Source: a virus. Taken from it: 64,000 nt of DNA. The notes beneath the pieces were generated by a model that made no database searches, was not told the DNA's origin, and saw nothing but the letters and a program-made list of their open reading frames with translations. Positions 26,801-35,077 of the stretch are shown piece after piece. Position numbers and translations under genes: made by a program. The stretch lies in the IMG/VR virus record IMGVR_UViG_3300042564_004221, positions 1 to 64,000 of that record; one strand, written 5' to 3'. Position 1 is the first letter of the stretch; each line of letters starts with the position of its first letter.

Positions 26801-29800
26801 TGATGAACCACTTGAACCAGATGTTCCCGAAGAACCTGAACTTCCACTTGTTCCTGATGAACCTGAACTTCCATTGACACCTGACGTTCCACTTGAACCT
26901 GAACTACCGCTAGTACCTGATGAACCTGAAGAACCACTTGTTCCACTTGAACCCGAAGAACCATTGGCACCGCTTGTTCCCGAACTACCTGAAGAACCAG
27001 ATGTTCCACTTGAACCTGAAGTTCCTGAGCTTCCGCTAGTACCTGAAGAACCTGAACGTCCACTAGAGCCCGAAGAACCGCTTGTTCCGCTTGAACCTGA
27101 GGTTCCACTTGTACCTGATGAACCCGAACTTCCACTTGTTCCACTTGAGCCACTTGTTCCACTTGAGCCTGATGAACCAGATGTTCCTGAGCTTCCGCTA
27201 GTTCCTGAAGAACCACTTGAACCTGATGTTCCACTTGAACCTGAACTACCATTGGCACCGCTTGTTCCTGAAGAACCACTTGACCCAGATGTTCCACTTG
27301 AACCCGAACTACCACTTGTTCCAGAACTACCCGAACTACCATTAACACCTGATGTTCCCGAAGAACCTGATGAACCGCTAGTTCCACTTGAACCTGAAGT
27401 TCCTGAGCTTCCGCTAGTTCCTGAAGAACCTGAACGTCCACTTGAACCTGAGCTACCTGAACTTCCACTAGAGCCCGAAGAACCACTTGTTCCACTTGAA
27501 CCTGAACTTCCATTGGTTCCGCTTGTTCCTGAAGAGCCCGAACTACCACTTGTTCCAGAAGAACCTGAACGTCCACTTGAGCCTGATGAACCTGAACTAC
27601 CTGAAGAACCAGATGTTCCCGAACTACCTGAGCTTCCACTTGAACCTGAGGTTCCTGATGAACCACTTGTACCTGAAGAACCTGAGCTACCATTAGCACC
27701 TGAAATTCCACTTGAACCGCTTGAACCAGATGTTCCCGAAGAACCTGAACTTCCACTAGTACCTGATGAACCAGAAGAACCACTTGTTCCACTTGAGCCC
27801 GAACTTCCACTAGTACCTGAAGAACCACTTGTTCCACTTGAGCCTGAAGTTCCTGAGCTTCCGCTAGTACCTGAAGAACCTGAACGTCCGCTTGAACCAG
27901 ATGAACCACTTGAACCCGAACTTCCACTTGTACCCGATGAACCTGAGCTACCACTTGTACCTGAAGAACCGCTAGTTCCACTTGTTCCCGAACTACCTGA
28001 ACTACCATTAGCACCTGAGGTTCCAGATGAACCACTTGAACCAGATGTTCCCGAAGAACCTGATGAACCGCTAGTTCCACTTGAACCTGAACTACCATTG
28101 GCACCTGACGTTCCACTTGAGCCTGAAGAACCGCTTGTTCCACTTGAGCCTGAAGTTCCTGAGCTTCCGCTAGTTCCTGAAGAACCTGAACGTCCACTTG
28201 AGCCTGATGAACCTGAACTACCTGAAGAACCAGATGTTCCTGACGAACCACTTGTTCCCGAACTACCCGAAGAACCACTTGTTCCTGAAGTTCCACTTGA
28301 ACCGCTTGAACCAGAAGTTCCTGAGCTTCCGCTAGTTCCTGAAGAACCTGAACGTCCACTTGAACCTGAGCTACCTGAACTTCCACTAGAGCCCGAAGAA
28401 CCGCTTGTTCCGCTTGAACCTGAGGTTCCACTTGTTCCACTTGAGCCTGATGTTCCACTTGAACCTGAACTACCATTGGCGCCGCTTGTTCCTGAAGAAC
28501 CACTTGACCCAGATGTTCCTGAAGAGCCCGAACTACCATTAGCTCCTGATGTTCCACTTGAGCCCGAAGAACCGCTTGTTCCACTTGAGCCTGAAGTTCC
28601 TGAGCTTCCGCTAGTTCCTGAAGAACCTGAACGTCCACTTGAACCTGAGCTACCTGAAGAACCGCTAGTACCACTCGAACCTGAACTACCACTTGTTCCT
28701 GAGCTACCTGAACTTCCATTGGCTCCGCTTGTTCCACTTGAGCCAGATGAACCTGAAGTTCCTGATGAACCTGAGCTACCATTGGCTCCACTTGTTCCCG
28801 AAGAACCTGAAGTTCCACTTGAACCCGAACTACCATTAGCTCCGCTTGTTCCTGATGAACCACTTGACCCTGATGTTCCACTAGTACCTGATGAACCCGA
28901 ACTTCCACTTGTTCCACTTGAGCCCGATGTCCCTGAACTTCCACTTGTTCCTGAAGAACCTGAACGTCCGCTTGAGCCTGAACTACCTGAAGAACCACTT
29001 GTTCCTGAACTACCTGAAGAACCATTGGCCCCGCTCGTTCCACTTGAGCCTGAACTTCCACTAGTTCCTGAACTACCCGAAGAACCACTTGACCCAGATG
29101 AACCTGAAGTTCCTGACGAACCTGAACTACCATTTACACCTGATGTTCCAGATGAACCACTTGAGCCCGAAGTTCCTGATGAGCCTGAACTACCATTAGC
29201 ACCACTTGTTCCGCTTGAACCAGATGAACCTGAAGTTCCTGAGCCACCCGAAGAACCACTTGTTCCTGAAGAACCTGAAGAACCATTGGCTCCTGAAGTC
29301 CCTGAACTACCTGAAGAACCAGATGTTCCACTTGAGCCTGAAGTTCCTGAGCTTCCGCTAGTACCTGATGAACCTGAACGTCCACTTGAACCTGATGAAC
29401 CACTTGAACCAGATGTTCCTGATGAGCCAGAAGAACCACTTGTTCCGCTTGAACCTGAACTACCGTTAGCACCACTTGTTCCGCTTGAACCTGAACTTCC
29501 ACTAGTACCTGAAGAACCACTTGTTCCTGATGAACCAGAACTTCCACTTGAACCTGCAGTCCCACTTGAGCCCGAAGAACCACTTGTTCCGCTTGAACCC
29601 GATGTTCCTGAACTTCCACTAGTTCCAGAAGAACCTGAACGTCCACTCGAACCAGAACTACCTGAACTTCCACTTGAACCCGAACTACCCGAACCTGATG
29701 TTCCTGAAGAACCACTTGAGCCAGATGTTCCTGAAGAACCACTTGAGCCTGAACTACCTGAACTTCCACTTGAACCGCTAGTTCCTGAAGAACCATCTCC

Positions 29801-32800
29801 ACCTGAAGCACCTTCTAAATTACTCTCCCAACTACAAAAAGTCCCTGTTCCACTTATTGATGTTACTTCTAATACTAATGCACCTGTTGAAGGATTATAA
29901 CTAACAACTTTACCTGTAAAATAATTCGTTACGCTATTTGCAATTAAAACGTTTTGTCCAATAGTATATGACAGTCCTGCCCCTACATTTAAACTAACAT
30001 TAAGACCGATAGTTAAACCACTTAAAGTTATACAGTCCGTAGACAATCCAGAATAATCAGAAGATGTTCCGCTAGTTCCTGAAGAACCACTTGAGCCAGA
30101 TGTTCCTGAAGAACCAGATGTTCCTGACGAACCACTTGAACCTGAGCTACCATTTGTTCCGCTAGAACCTGAAGAACCGCTCGTACCTGATGAACCTGAA
30201 CTACCATTAATACCTGATGTTCCTGAGCTACCACTTGAACCTGATGAACCTGATGAACCTGAACTTCCACTTGTTCCTGAAGAACCACTAGTTCCCGATG
30301 AACCACTTGAACCTGAAGTACCCGAGCTACCACTTGACCCTGATGTTCCAGAAGAACCTGAACTTCCACTTGTTCCTGAAGAACCACTTGAACCTGATGT
30401 TCCTGAACTACCTGAAGAACCGCTGGTTCCACTTGAGCCAGATGTTCCACTTGTTCCAGAACTACCTGAACTACCATTGGTACCACTTGAACCCGAACTT
30501 CCACTAGTTCCTGATGAACCCGAACTTCCACTAGTTCCTGATAAACCTGAACTACCTGAAGTTCCACTTGTTCCGCTTGAGCCTGAAGAACCAGATGTTC
30601 CTGAACTTCCGCTAGTACCTGATGAACCCGATGTTCCACTTGAGCCTGAACGTCCACTAGAACCTGAAGAGCCAGATGTTCCTGAAGAACCTGAGCTTCC
30701 ACTTGCTCCTGATGAACCACTTGAACCAGATGTTCCTGATGAACCTGAACTTCCATTAGCACCACTTGTTCCAGAACTACCCGAAGAACCTGAAGTTCCA
30801 CTTGAACCTGAAGAGCCAGAGGTTCCGCTTGAACCTGAACTACCATTGGCGCCGCTTGTTCCTGAAGAACCACTTGACCCAGATGTTCCTGAAGAGCCCG
30901 AACTACCACTTGTTCCAGAACTACCCGAACTACCATTAGCTCCTGATGTTCCTGACGAACCACTTGAACCTGAAGTTCCTGAACTTCCACTAGTACCTGA
31001 AGAACCTGAACGTCCGCTTGAACCAGATGAACCAGAACTACCTGAAGAACCGCTAGTTCCACTTGACCCTGAACTACCGCTAGTGCCTGATGACCCTGAA
31101 CTACCGCTAGTTCCACTTGACCCTGAACTTCCACTTGTTCCTGATGAACCTGAACTTCCATTAACACCACTTGTTCCACTTGAACCTGAACTTCCGCTAG
31201 TACCTGAAGAACCAGATGTTCCACTTGAGCCCGAACTACCATTAGCTCCTGATGTTCCCGAAGAACCACTTGACCCAGATGTTCCTGACGAACCACTTGT
31301 TCCGCTTGAACCAGATGTTCCTGACGAACCACTTGTTCCGCTTGAACCTGAACTACCATTCGCACCTGAGGTTCCACTAGTACCTGATGAACCTGAAGTT
31401 CCTGAACTACCACTAGTTCCAGAAGAACCTGAACGTCCACTTGAACCAGACGAACCACTTGAACCTGAACTACCACTCGAACCGCTTGTTCCTGATGAAC
31501 CAGAAGTTCCTGAAGAACCCGATGTTCCACTTGTTCCAGAACTACCTGAACTACCATTCGCACCTGAGGTTCCACTTGAGCCAGATGAACCTGAAGTTCC
31601 TGAGCTACCACTTGTACCTGAAGTTCCTGATGAACCTGAGCTACCATTGATTCCACTTGTTCCTGAACTACCCGAAGAACCGCTTGTTCCGTTTGTTCCG
31701 CTTGAACCAGATGTTCCTGAAGAACCTGAGGTTCCGCTAGTTCCTGAAGAACCTGAGGTTCCGCTAGTTCCTGATGAACCTGAACGTCCACTTGAACCAG
31801 AACTACCTGAAGAGCCAGATGTTCCTGATGAGCCAGAACTTCCACTTGTTCCCGATGAACCTGAACTACCACTAGTTCCTGATGAACCAGAACTTCCATT
31901 TGCTCCGCTTGAACCTGAAGTTCCTGAGCTACCACTCGTTCCTGAAGAACCGCTTGAACCAGATGTTCCGCTTGAACCCGAAGAACCATTAGCACCTGAT
32001 GTTCCCGAACTTCCACTTGAACCGCTAGTTCCTGAAGAACCCGAACTTCCATTAACACCACTTGTTCCACTTGAACCTGAACTACCGCTCGTACCCGAAG
32101 AACCTGAGCTACCTGAACCTGATGTTCCCGATGAGCCCGAACTTCCATTTGTTCCTGAAGAACCTGATGAACCGCTAGTTCCAGAACTACCTGAACTACC
32201 ATTAACACCACTTGTCCCACTTGAACCAGAACTACCGCTTGTGCCAGAAGAACCATCTCCTCCTGACGCTCCTTCTAAATTAGTTTCCCAATTACAAAAA
32301 GTTCCCGTTCCTGATATTGCGGTTACTTGTAAAACTAAAACACCTGTTGAAGGATTATAACTAATAACTTTACCTGTAAAATAATTACTTACACTATTTG
32401 CAACAAGTACACTTTGTCCTATTGTATAAGAAAGATTTGTACTTGCGGTTAAAGTAATATTTAACCCAACGGTTAATCCACTTAAAGTTATACAATCCGT
32501 AGATAATCCAGAATAATCAGAAGAGGTTCCGCTAGTTCCTGAAGAACCACTTGAACCTGAAGTTCCACTTGAGCCAGATGAACCTGAACTTCCATTAGTT
32601 CCGCTAGAGCCACTTGAACCAGAAGTTCCTGATGAACCACTTGAACCAGAGATTCCTGAAGAACCTGAGCTTCCGCTAGTTCCCGAAGAACCACTAGAAC
32701 CCGATGTTCCTGAACTACCACTTGTTCCTGATGAACCACTTGAACCCGATGTTCCCGAACTTCCTGAACTACCATTAACACCACTTGTTCCCGAAGAACC

Positions 32801-35077
32801 GCTTGAGCCAGAAGTTCCTGATGAACCTGAACTTCCACTTGTACCTGAAGAGCCACTTGAGCCTGAAGTTCCACTTGAGCCTGAAGAACCGCTTGTTCCA
32901 CTTGAACCTGAAGTTCCCGATGAACCTGAACTACCACTTATACCAGATGAACCTGAACTACCACTTATACCAGATGAACCTGAACTACCATTAGTCCCTG
33001 AAGAACCACTTGAACCAGATGTTCCTGAAGAGCCACTTGTTCCTGAAGAGCCACTTGTTCCTGACGAGCCACTTGTTCCTGATGAACCTGAAGAACCACT
33101 TGAGCCTGAACCTGATGTTCCAGATGAACCTGAACTTCCACTAGTTCCTGACGAACCACTTGAACCAGATGTCCCTGAACTACCACTTGAACCTGAGCTT
33201 CCACTTAAACCTGAACTACCGCTTGTCCCTGAACTACCCGAACTTCCGCTAGTTCCTGAAGAACCCGAACTGCCAGAACCTGATGTTCCTGATGAACCCG
33301 AACTTCCGCTAGTTCCTGAAGAACCACTTGTCCCTGAACTACCCGAACTTCCACTATTACCTGAAGAACCACTTGAACCTGATGTTCCCGAAGAACCTGA
33401 ACTTCCACTAGTACCCGAACTACCTGATGTTCCTGAACTTCCGCTAGTTCCTGATGAACCCGAACGACCGCTTGAGCCAGACGAACCTGAACTTCCACTA
33501 GTACCTGAAGAACCTGAACTTCCGCTAGTTCCTGATGAACCCGAAGTTCCTGATGAACCTGAGCTACCACCACTACCTGAACTTCCGCTAGTACCTGAAG
33601 AACCAGAGGTTCCTGATGAACCTGAACTTCCGTTAGTACCCGAACTACCTGATGTTCCGCTTGAACCACTTGTCCCTGAACTACCACTTGAACCTGATGT
33701 TCCAGATGAACCTGAACTTCCACCAGTCCCTGATGAACCACTTGAACCTGATGTTCCTGAACTTCCTGAACCAGATGTTCCCGAAGAACCTGAGCTACCT
33801 GAACCTGATGTTCCTGATGAACCCGAACTTCCACTTGTTCCTGAAGAACCACTTGAACCTGATGTTCCTGAAGAACCTGAACTACCCGAAGAACCATCTC
33901 CTCCTGAAGCTCCCTCCAAATTAGTATCCCAAGTACAAAAAGTACCTGTTCCTGATATTGCAGTTACTTGTAATACTAAAACACCCGTTAAAGGATTATA
34001 ACTAACAACTTGACCCGTGAAATAGTTAGTGACACTATTTGCAACAAGCACACTTTGTCCTATGGTATAAGAAAGTGAAAGTCCTACATTTAAGGTAGTA
34101 TTTAATCCAACTGTTAATCCGCTTAAAGTTATACAATCCGTAGATGAACCAGCATAATCGGGAGAAGTTCCACTTGTACCTGAACTACCACTTGAACCAC
34201 TTGAACCTGAAGAGCCACTTGAGCCCGAAGAGCCCGAGCTTCCACTTGAACCAGCATTTGTTGTAAATCCTGTTATTGTAACAACACCCCCATAGTTATT
34301 GACTAAGGTTAATGTTTCCGCAGAGCTACTAAACGTACCTCCTGTAATATATGTGTCGGTTAAACCTGTAATTGTTACGGTTCCACCTGTGGCATTATAA
34401 AGTTCTAAATTACCCGCATCATAATCCAAAGTACCACCTGTAACACCCGCCCCTGAACCTGATGTGATACCTGTGACTTGAATTACTGAACCTGTATTTG
34501 TAGTAAATAAAAGTGTATTACCCGAATAGGTTCCACCTGTAATAACAGGGTATGAACCATTAAAAATAATCCAATTTGAATCGTTTCTTGTTGCACCATT
34601 TTGACCTTCAATTGTTGAGCCAGTCCATGCGGTAATTAAATCAACACCTTGAGGTGTTGTTGACCTAACATTTGCACCATAATCACTAAAGATTACTGTA
34701 TTTGTTGCACCTGTCGCATTATCCCAAATGGTTTGATAATTGTCAATTTGAAATTGATAAAAAGTATTGCTCTCATACACATAAGCCAACATACCCAATC
34801 TTCTTCTACCTGTTGACCAATAGTCTGAGTTTAAAGTTAAGATATCAGGTGAATATCCAGCTCCCGTACCTTTAAAAAATTGAATAGGTATCGTTGAACC
34901 TGTTATAAAACCTGTTTGTCCTGAAAAGTTCCATACCAAGTCAGATAGGTTGGCAACCTCCATATAACCACCTGTATTAGATACAGAATAGGTTATACCA
35001 AAATTAGAAGTTGGTTCTAATGATAGTTGGAAACTTTGTCTCGACGCCGAGAGTGGATTATTATATGGAAAACTCAT
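23843..35077 (-). CDS. Giant collagen-like (Gly-X-Y) tail fibre, 3744 aa
   Basis: The largest gene here. Residues 1-275 form a beta-rich N-terminal region that probably attaches to the tail. From about 275 to 3560 it is nearly all Gly-X-Y triplets (GSS, GTS, with GAN, GVN, GIN and GRS), interrupted by three copies of a domain of about 90 residues (near 304-395, 852-943 and 1674-1762). Residues 3561-3744 form a non-repetitive C-terminal tip with several Cys, likely for receptor binding. There is almost no Pro in the repeat, so if a collagen triple helix forms it must be stabilised otherwise, perhaps by glycans on the roughly 2000 Ser/Thr. Arg appears about every 60-160 residues in GRSGSSG. Its ATG overlaps the previous stop (TAATG). 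Confidence 0.8.
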   Translation of the reverse strand: MSFPYNNPLSASRQSFQLSLEPTSNFGITYSVSNTGGYMEVANLSDLVWNFSGQTGFITGSTIPIQFFKGTGAGYSPDILTLNSDYWSTGRRRLGMLAYVYESNTFYQFQIDNYQTIWDNATGATNTVIFSDYGANVRSTTPQGVDLITAWTGSTIEGQNGATRNDSNWIIFNGSYPVITGGTYSGNTLLFTTNTGSVIQVTGITSGSGAGVTGGTLDYDAGNLELYNATGGTVTITGLTDTYITGGTFSSSAETLTLVNNYGGVVTITGFTTNAGSSGSSGSSGSSGSSGSSGSSGSSGTSGTSPDYAGSSTDCITLSGLTVGLNTTLNVGLSLSYTIGQSVLVANSVTNYFTGQVVSYNPLTGVLVLQVTAISGTGTFCTWDTNLEGASGGDGSSGSSGSSGTSGSSGSSGTSGSSGSSGTSGSGSSGSSGTSGSGSSGTSGSSGSSGTGGSSGSSGTSGSSGSSGTSGSSGTSGSSGTNGSSGSSGTSGSSGTSGSSGSGGSSGSSGTSGSSGTSGSSGSSGTSGSSGSSGSSGRSGSSGTSGSSGTSGSSGTSGSSGSSGTSGSSGSSGNSGSSGSSGTSGSSGTSGSSGSSGTSGSGSSGSSGTSGSSGSSGTSGSSGLSGSSGSSGSSGTSGSSGSSGTSGSSGSSGTSGSGSSGSSGSSGTSGSSGTSGSSGTSGSSGTSGSSGSSGTNGSSGSSGISGSSGSSGISGSSGSSGTSGSSGTSGSSGSSGTSGSSGSSGTSGSSGSSGTSGSSGSSGTSGVNGSSGSSGTSGSSGSSGTSGSSGTSGSSGSSGTSGSSGSSGISGSSGSSGTSGSSGSSGTNGSSGSSGSSGTSGSSGSSGTSGTSSDYSGLSTDCITLSGLTVGLNITLTASTNLSYTIGQSVLVANSVSNYFTGKVISYNPSTGVLVLQVTAISGTGTFCNWETNLEGASGGDGSSGTSGSSGSSGTSGVNGSSGSSGTSGSSGSSGTNGSSGSSGTSGSGSSGSSGTSGSSGSSGTSGVNGSSGSSGTSGSSGSSGTSGANGSSGSSGTSGSSGSSGTSGSSGTSGSSGANGSSGSSGTSGSSGSSGTSGSSGSSGTSGSSGSSGSSGRSGSSGTSGTSGSSGTSGTSGSSGTSGSSGTNGTSGSSGSSGTSGINGSSGSSGTSGTSGSSGTSGSSGSSGTSGANGSSGSSGTSGTSGSSGTSGSSGTSGSSGSSGSSGSSGSSGRSGSSGTSGSSGTSGSSGTSGTSGANGSSGSSGTSGSSGTSGSSGTSGSSGTSGSSGSSGTSGANGSSGSSGTSGSSGTSGSSGSSGTSGVNGSSGSSGTSGSSGSSGTSGSSGSSGTSGSSGSSGTSGSSGSSGSSGSSGRSGSSGTSGSSGTSGSSGSSGTSGANGSSGSSGTSGSSGSSGTSGSSGSSGTSGANGSSGSSGTSGSSGSSGTSGSSGSSGTSGANGSSGSSGTSGSSGSSGASGSSGSSGTSGSSGSSGRSGSSGTSGSSGTSGSSGTSGSSGSSGTSGTSGSSGLSGTSGSSGSSGTSGSSGSSGTNGSSGSSGTSGTSGSSGTSGSSGSSGTSGSSGSSGTSGSSGSSGTSGSSGSSGTSGSSGSSGTSGSSGTSGSSGSSGSSGSSGSSGTSGINGSSGSSGTSGSSGSSGTNGSSGSSGSSGTSGSSGTSGSSGSSGTSGTSSDYSGLSTDCITLSGLTIGLNVSLNVGAGLSYTIGQNVLIANSVTNYFTGKVVSYNPSTGALVLEVTSISGTGTFCSWESNLEGASGGDGSSGTSGSSGSSGSSGSSGSSGTSGSSGSSGTSGSGSSGSSGSSGSSGSSGRSGSSGTSGSSGTSGSSGTSGSSGSSGTAGSSGSSGSSGTSGSSGTSGSSGSSGTSGANGSSGSSGTSGSSGSSGTSGSSGSSGSSGRSGSSGTSGSSGTSGSSGTSGSSGSSGTSGANGSSGSSGTSGSSGGSGTSGSSGSSGTSGANGSSGSSGTSGSSGSSGTSGVNGSSGSSGTSGSSGSSGSSGSSGTSGSSGSSGTSGANGSSGSSGTSGSSGSSGSSGRSGSSGTSGSSGTSGSSGTSGSSGSSGTSGTSGSSGSSGTSGANGSSGSSGTSGSSGTSGANGSSGSSGTSGSSGSSGTSGANGSSGSSGTSGSSGSSGTSGSSGSSGSSGRSGSSGTSGSSGTSGSSGTSGSSGSSGTSGANGSSGSSGTSGSSGSSGTSGANGSSGSSGTSGSSGTSGTSGSSGTSGSSGSSGSSGSSGSSGRSGSSGTSGSSGTSGSSGSSGTSGTSGSSGSSGTSGSSGTSGSSGSSGSSGSSGRSGSSGTSGSSGTSGSSGTSGSSGSSGTSGANGSSGSSGTSGSSGSSGTSGSSGSSGTSGANGSSGSSGTSGTSGSSGTSGSSGSSGTSGSSGSSGSSGSSGRSGSSGTSGSSGTSGSSGTSGSSGTSGSSGSSGTSGSSGSSGTSGSSGSSGTSGSSGSSGISGANGSSGSSGTSGSSGTSGSSGSSGSSGTSGSSGSSGSSGSSGRSGSSGTSGSSGSSGTSGTNGSSGSSGTSGSSGSSGSSGSSGSSGRSGSSGTSGSSGTSGSSGTSGSSGSSGTSGVNGSSGSSGTSGSSGSSGTSGSSGSSGTSGANGSSGSSGTSGSSGSSGTSGSSGTSGSSGSSGTSGSSGTSGSSGSSGTSGTSGSSGTSGSSGSSGRSGSSGTSGSSGTSGSSGTSGSSGSSGTSGANGSSGSSGTSGSSGSSGTSGSSGSSGTSGVNGSSGSSGTSGSSGSSGTSGSSGSSGTSGVNGSSGSSGTSGSSGSSGTSGSSGSSGSSGRSGSSGTSGSSGTSGSSGTSGSSGSSGTSGINGSSGSSGTSGSSGSSGTSGANGSSGSSGTSGSSGSSGTSGANGSSGSSGTSGSSGTSGSSGSSGSSGTSGSSGSSGSSGSSGRSGSSGTSGSSGTSGSSGTSGSSGSSGTSGANGSSGSSGTSGSSGSSGTSGANGSSGSSGTSGSSGSSGSSGSSGTSGSSGSSGSSGVSGSSGSSGSSGRSGSSGTSGSSGTSGSSGTSGSSGSSGTSGSSGSSGTSGSSGSSGTSGANGSSGSSGTSGSSGSSGSSGTSGTSGSSGTSGSSGSSGTSGSSGSSGTSGANGSSGSSGTSGSSGSSGTSGSSGSSGSSGSSGTSGSSGSSGSSGRSGSSGTSGSSGTSGSSGTSGSSGSSGTSGANGSSGSSGTSGSSGSSGTSGANGSSGSSGTSGSSGSSGTSGSSGSSGSSGRSGSSGTSGSSGTSGSSGTSGSSGSSGTSGINGSSGSSGTSGSSGSSGTSGANGSSGSSGTSGSSGSSGSSGSSGSSGRSGSSGTSGSSGTSGSSGSSGTSGANGSSGSSGTSGSSGSSGTSGTSGSSGTSGSSGSSGTSGANGSSGSSGTSGSSGSSGTSGANGSSGSSGTSGSSGSSGSSGRSGSSGTSGSSGTSGSSGTSGSSGSSGTSGANGSSGSSGTSGSSGSSGTSGSSGSSGTSGSSGSSGSSGSSGSSGASGSSGSSGSSGSSGRSGSSGSSGTNGSSGSSGASGAAGSSGSSGASGSSGSSGSSGASGAAGSSGSSGTSGAAEVTAVVQVTSGTISSMVTPDSANPVITDYYYGNANEGWNGGVWDELVAPTPAPKDHLHNFAPIVIADGTTSLTFRLCGNAYFYGYLTDTSAELYANILIADCDLFTNGGQGTDVDYIQLFGDSESGHSVSISATGMVCFDFEKQYSISSSCQYQAAVALVVVSDDTNSSKLDFSYQLRVIQ
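24400..29780 (-). repeat. Long Gly-X-Y coding repeat tract (third block)
   Basis: About 5.4 kb of degenerate 9- to 18-base units encode GSS/GTS/GAN triplets. Ser codons alternate between the AGT and TCN families, so the DNA is much more varied than the protein. A larger unit is visible, starting at the single Arg codon (plus-strand cctgaacgtccacttgaacc or close variants) and recurring every 200-500 bases. This suggests growth by unequal exchange of longer units. Confidence 0.8.
29785..30065 (-). repeat. Internal domain repeat, copy 3
   Basis: This is the third of three direct copies of a segment of about 270 bases that encodes a 90-residue domain (contains STDCITLSGLTIGLN and ends NLEGASGGDG). 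The others are at about 32250-32525 and 33892-34165. All are flanked by Gly-X-Y repeats. Differences are scattered, many at third codon positions. Confidence 0.75.
32250..32525 (-). repeat. Internal domain repeat, copy 2
   Basis: This is the middle copy (STDCITLSGLTVGLN, then NLSYTIGQSVLVANS). It is closest in sequence to copy 1 at about 33892-34165. It has the same boundaries in the Gly-X-Y repeat as the other copies. Confidence 0.75.
33892..34165 (-). repeat. Internal domain repeat, copy 1
   Basis: This is the first copy in reading order, after a short Gly-X-Y block of about 30 residues. It has the same two Cys and the same SYTIGQSVLVANSV core as the others. It may act as a joint or trimerisation node between repeat blocks. 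Confidence 0.75.

Noticed and set aside
24741-29900. Long plus-strand open frame (about 1700 codons) coding Pro-Glu-Pro-Leu repeats
   Set aside because: It is the antisense of the Gly-X-Y fibre repeat. The triplet pattern happens to avoid stops on the other strand. It has no start signal, no domain ends and no fit with neighbouring genes.
30477-32360. A second plus-strand Pro-Glu-rich frame
   Set aside because: It is also a shadow of the fibre repeat; it runs into the antisense of the conserved 90-residue domain, where it loses coding character.
24400-33890. Repeat tract as a possible CRISPR array
   Set aside because: Units are in-frame codons of variable sequence with no constant repeat-spacer pattern and no cas genes nearby.
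24382-33897. Minus-strand Val-Gln-rich frames in another phase of the fibre gene
   Set aside because: They are produced by frame-shifted reading of the same triplet repeat. The true frame continues unbroken through both unique ends and the three internal domains.
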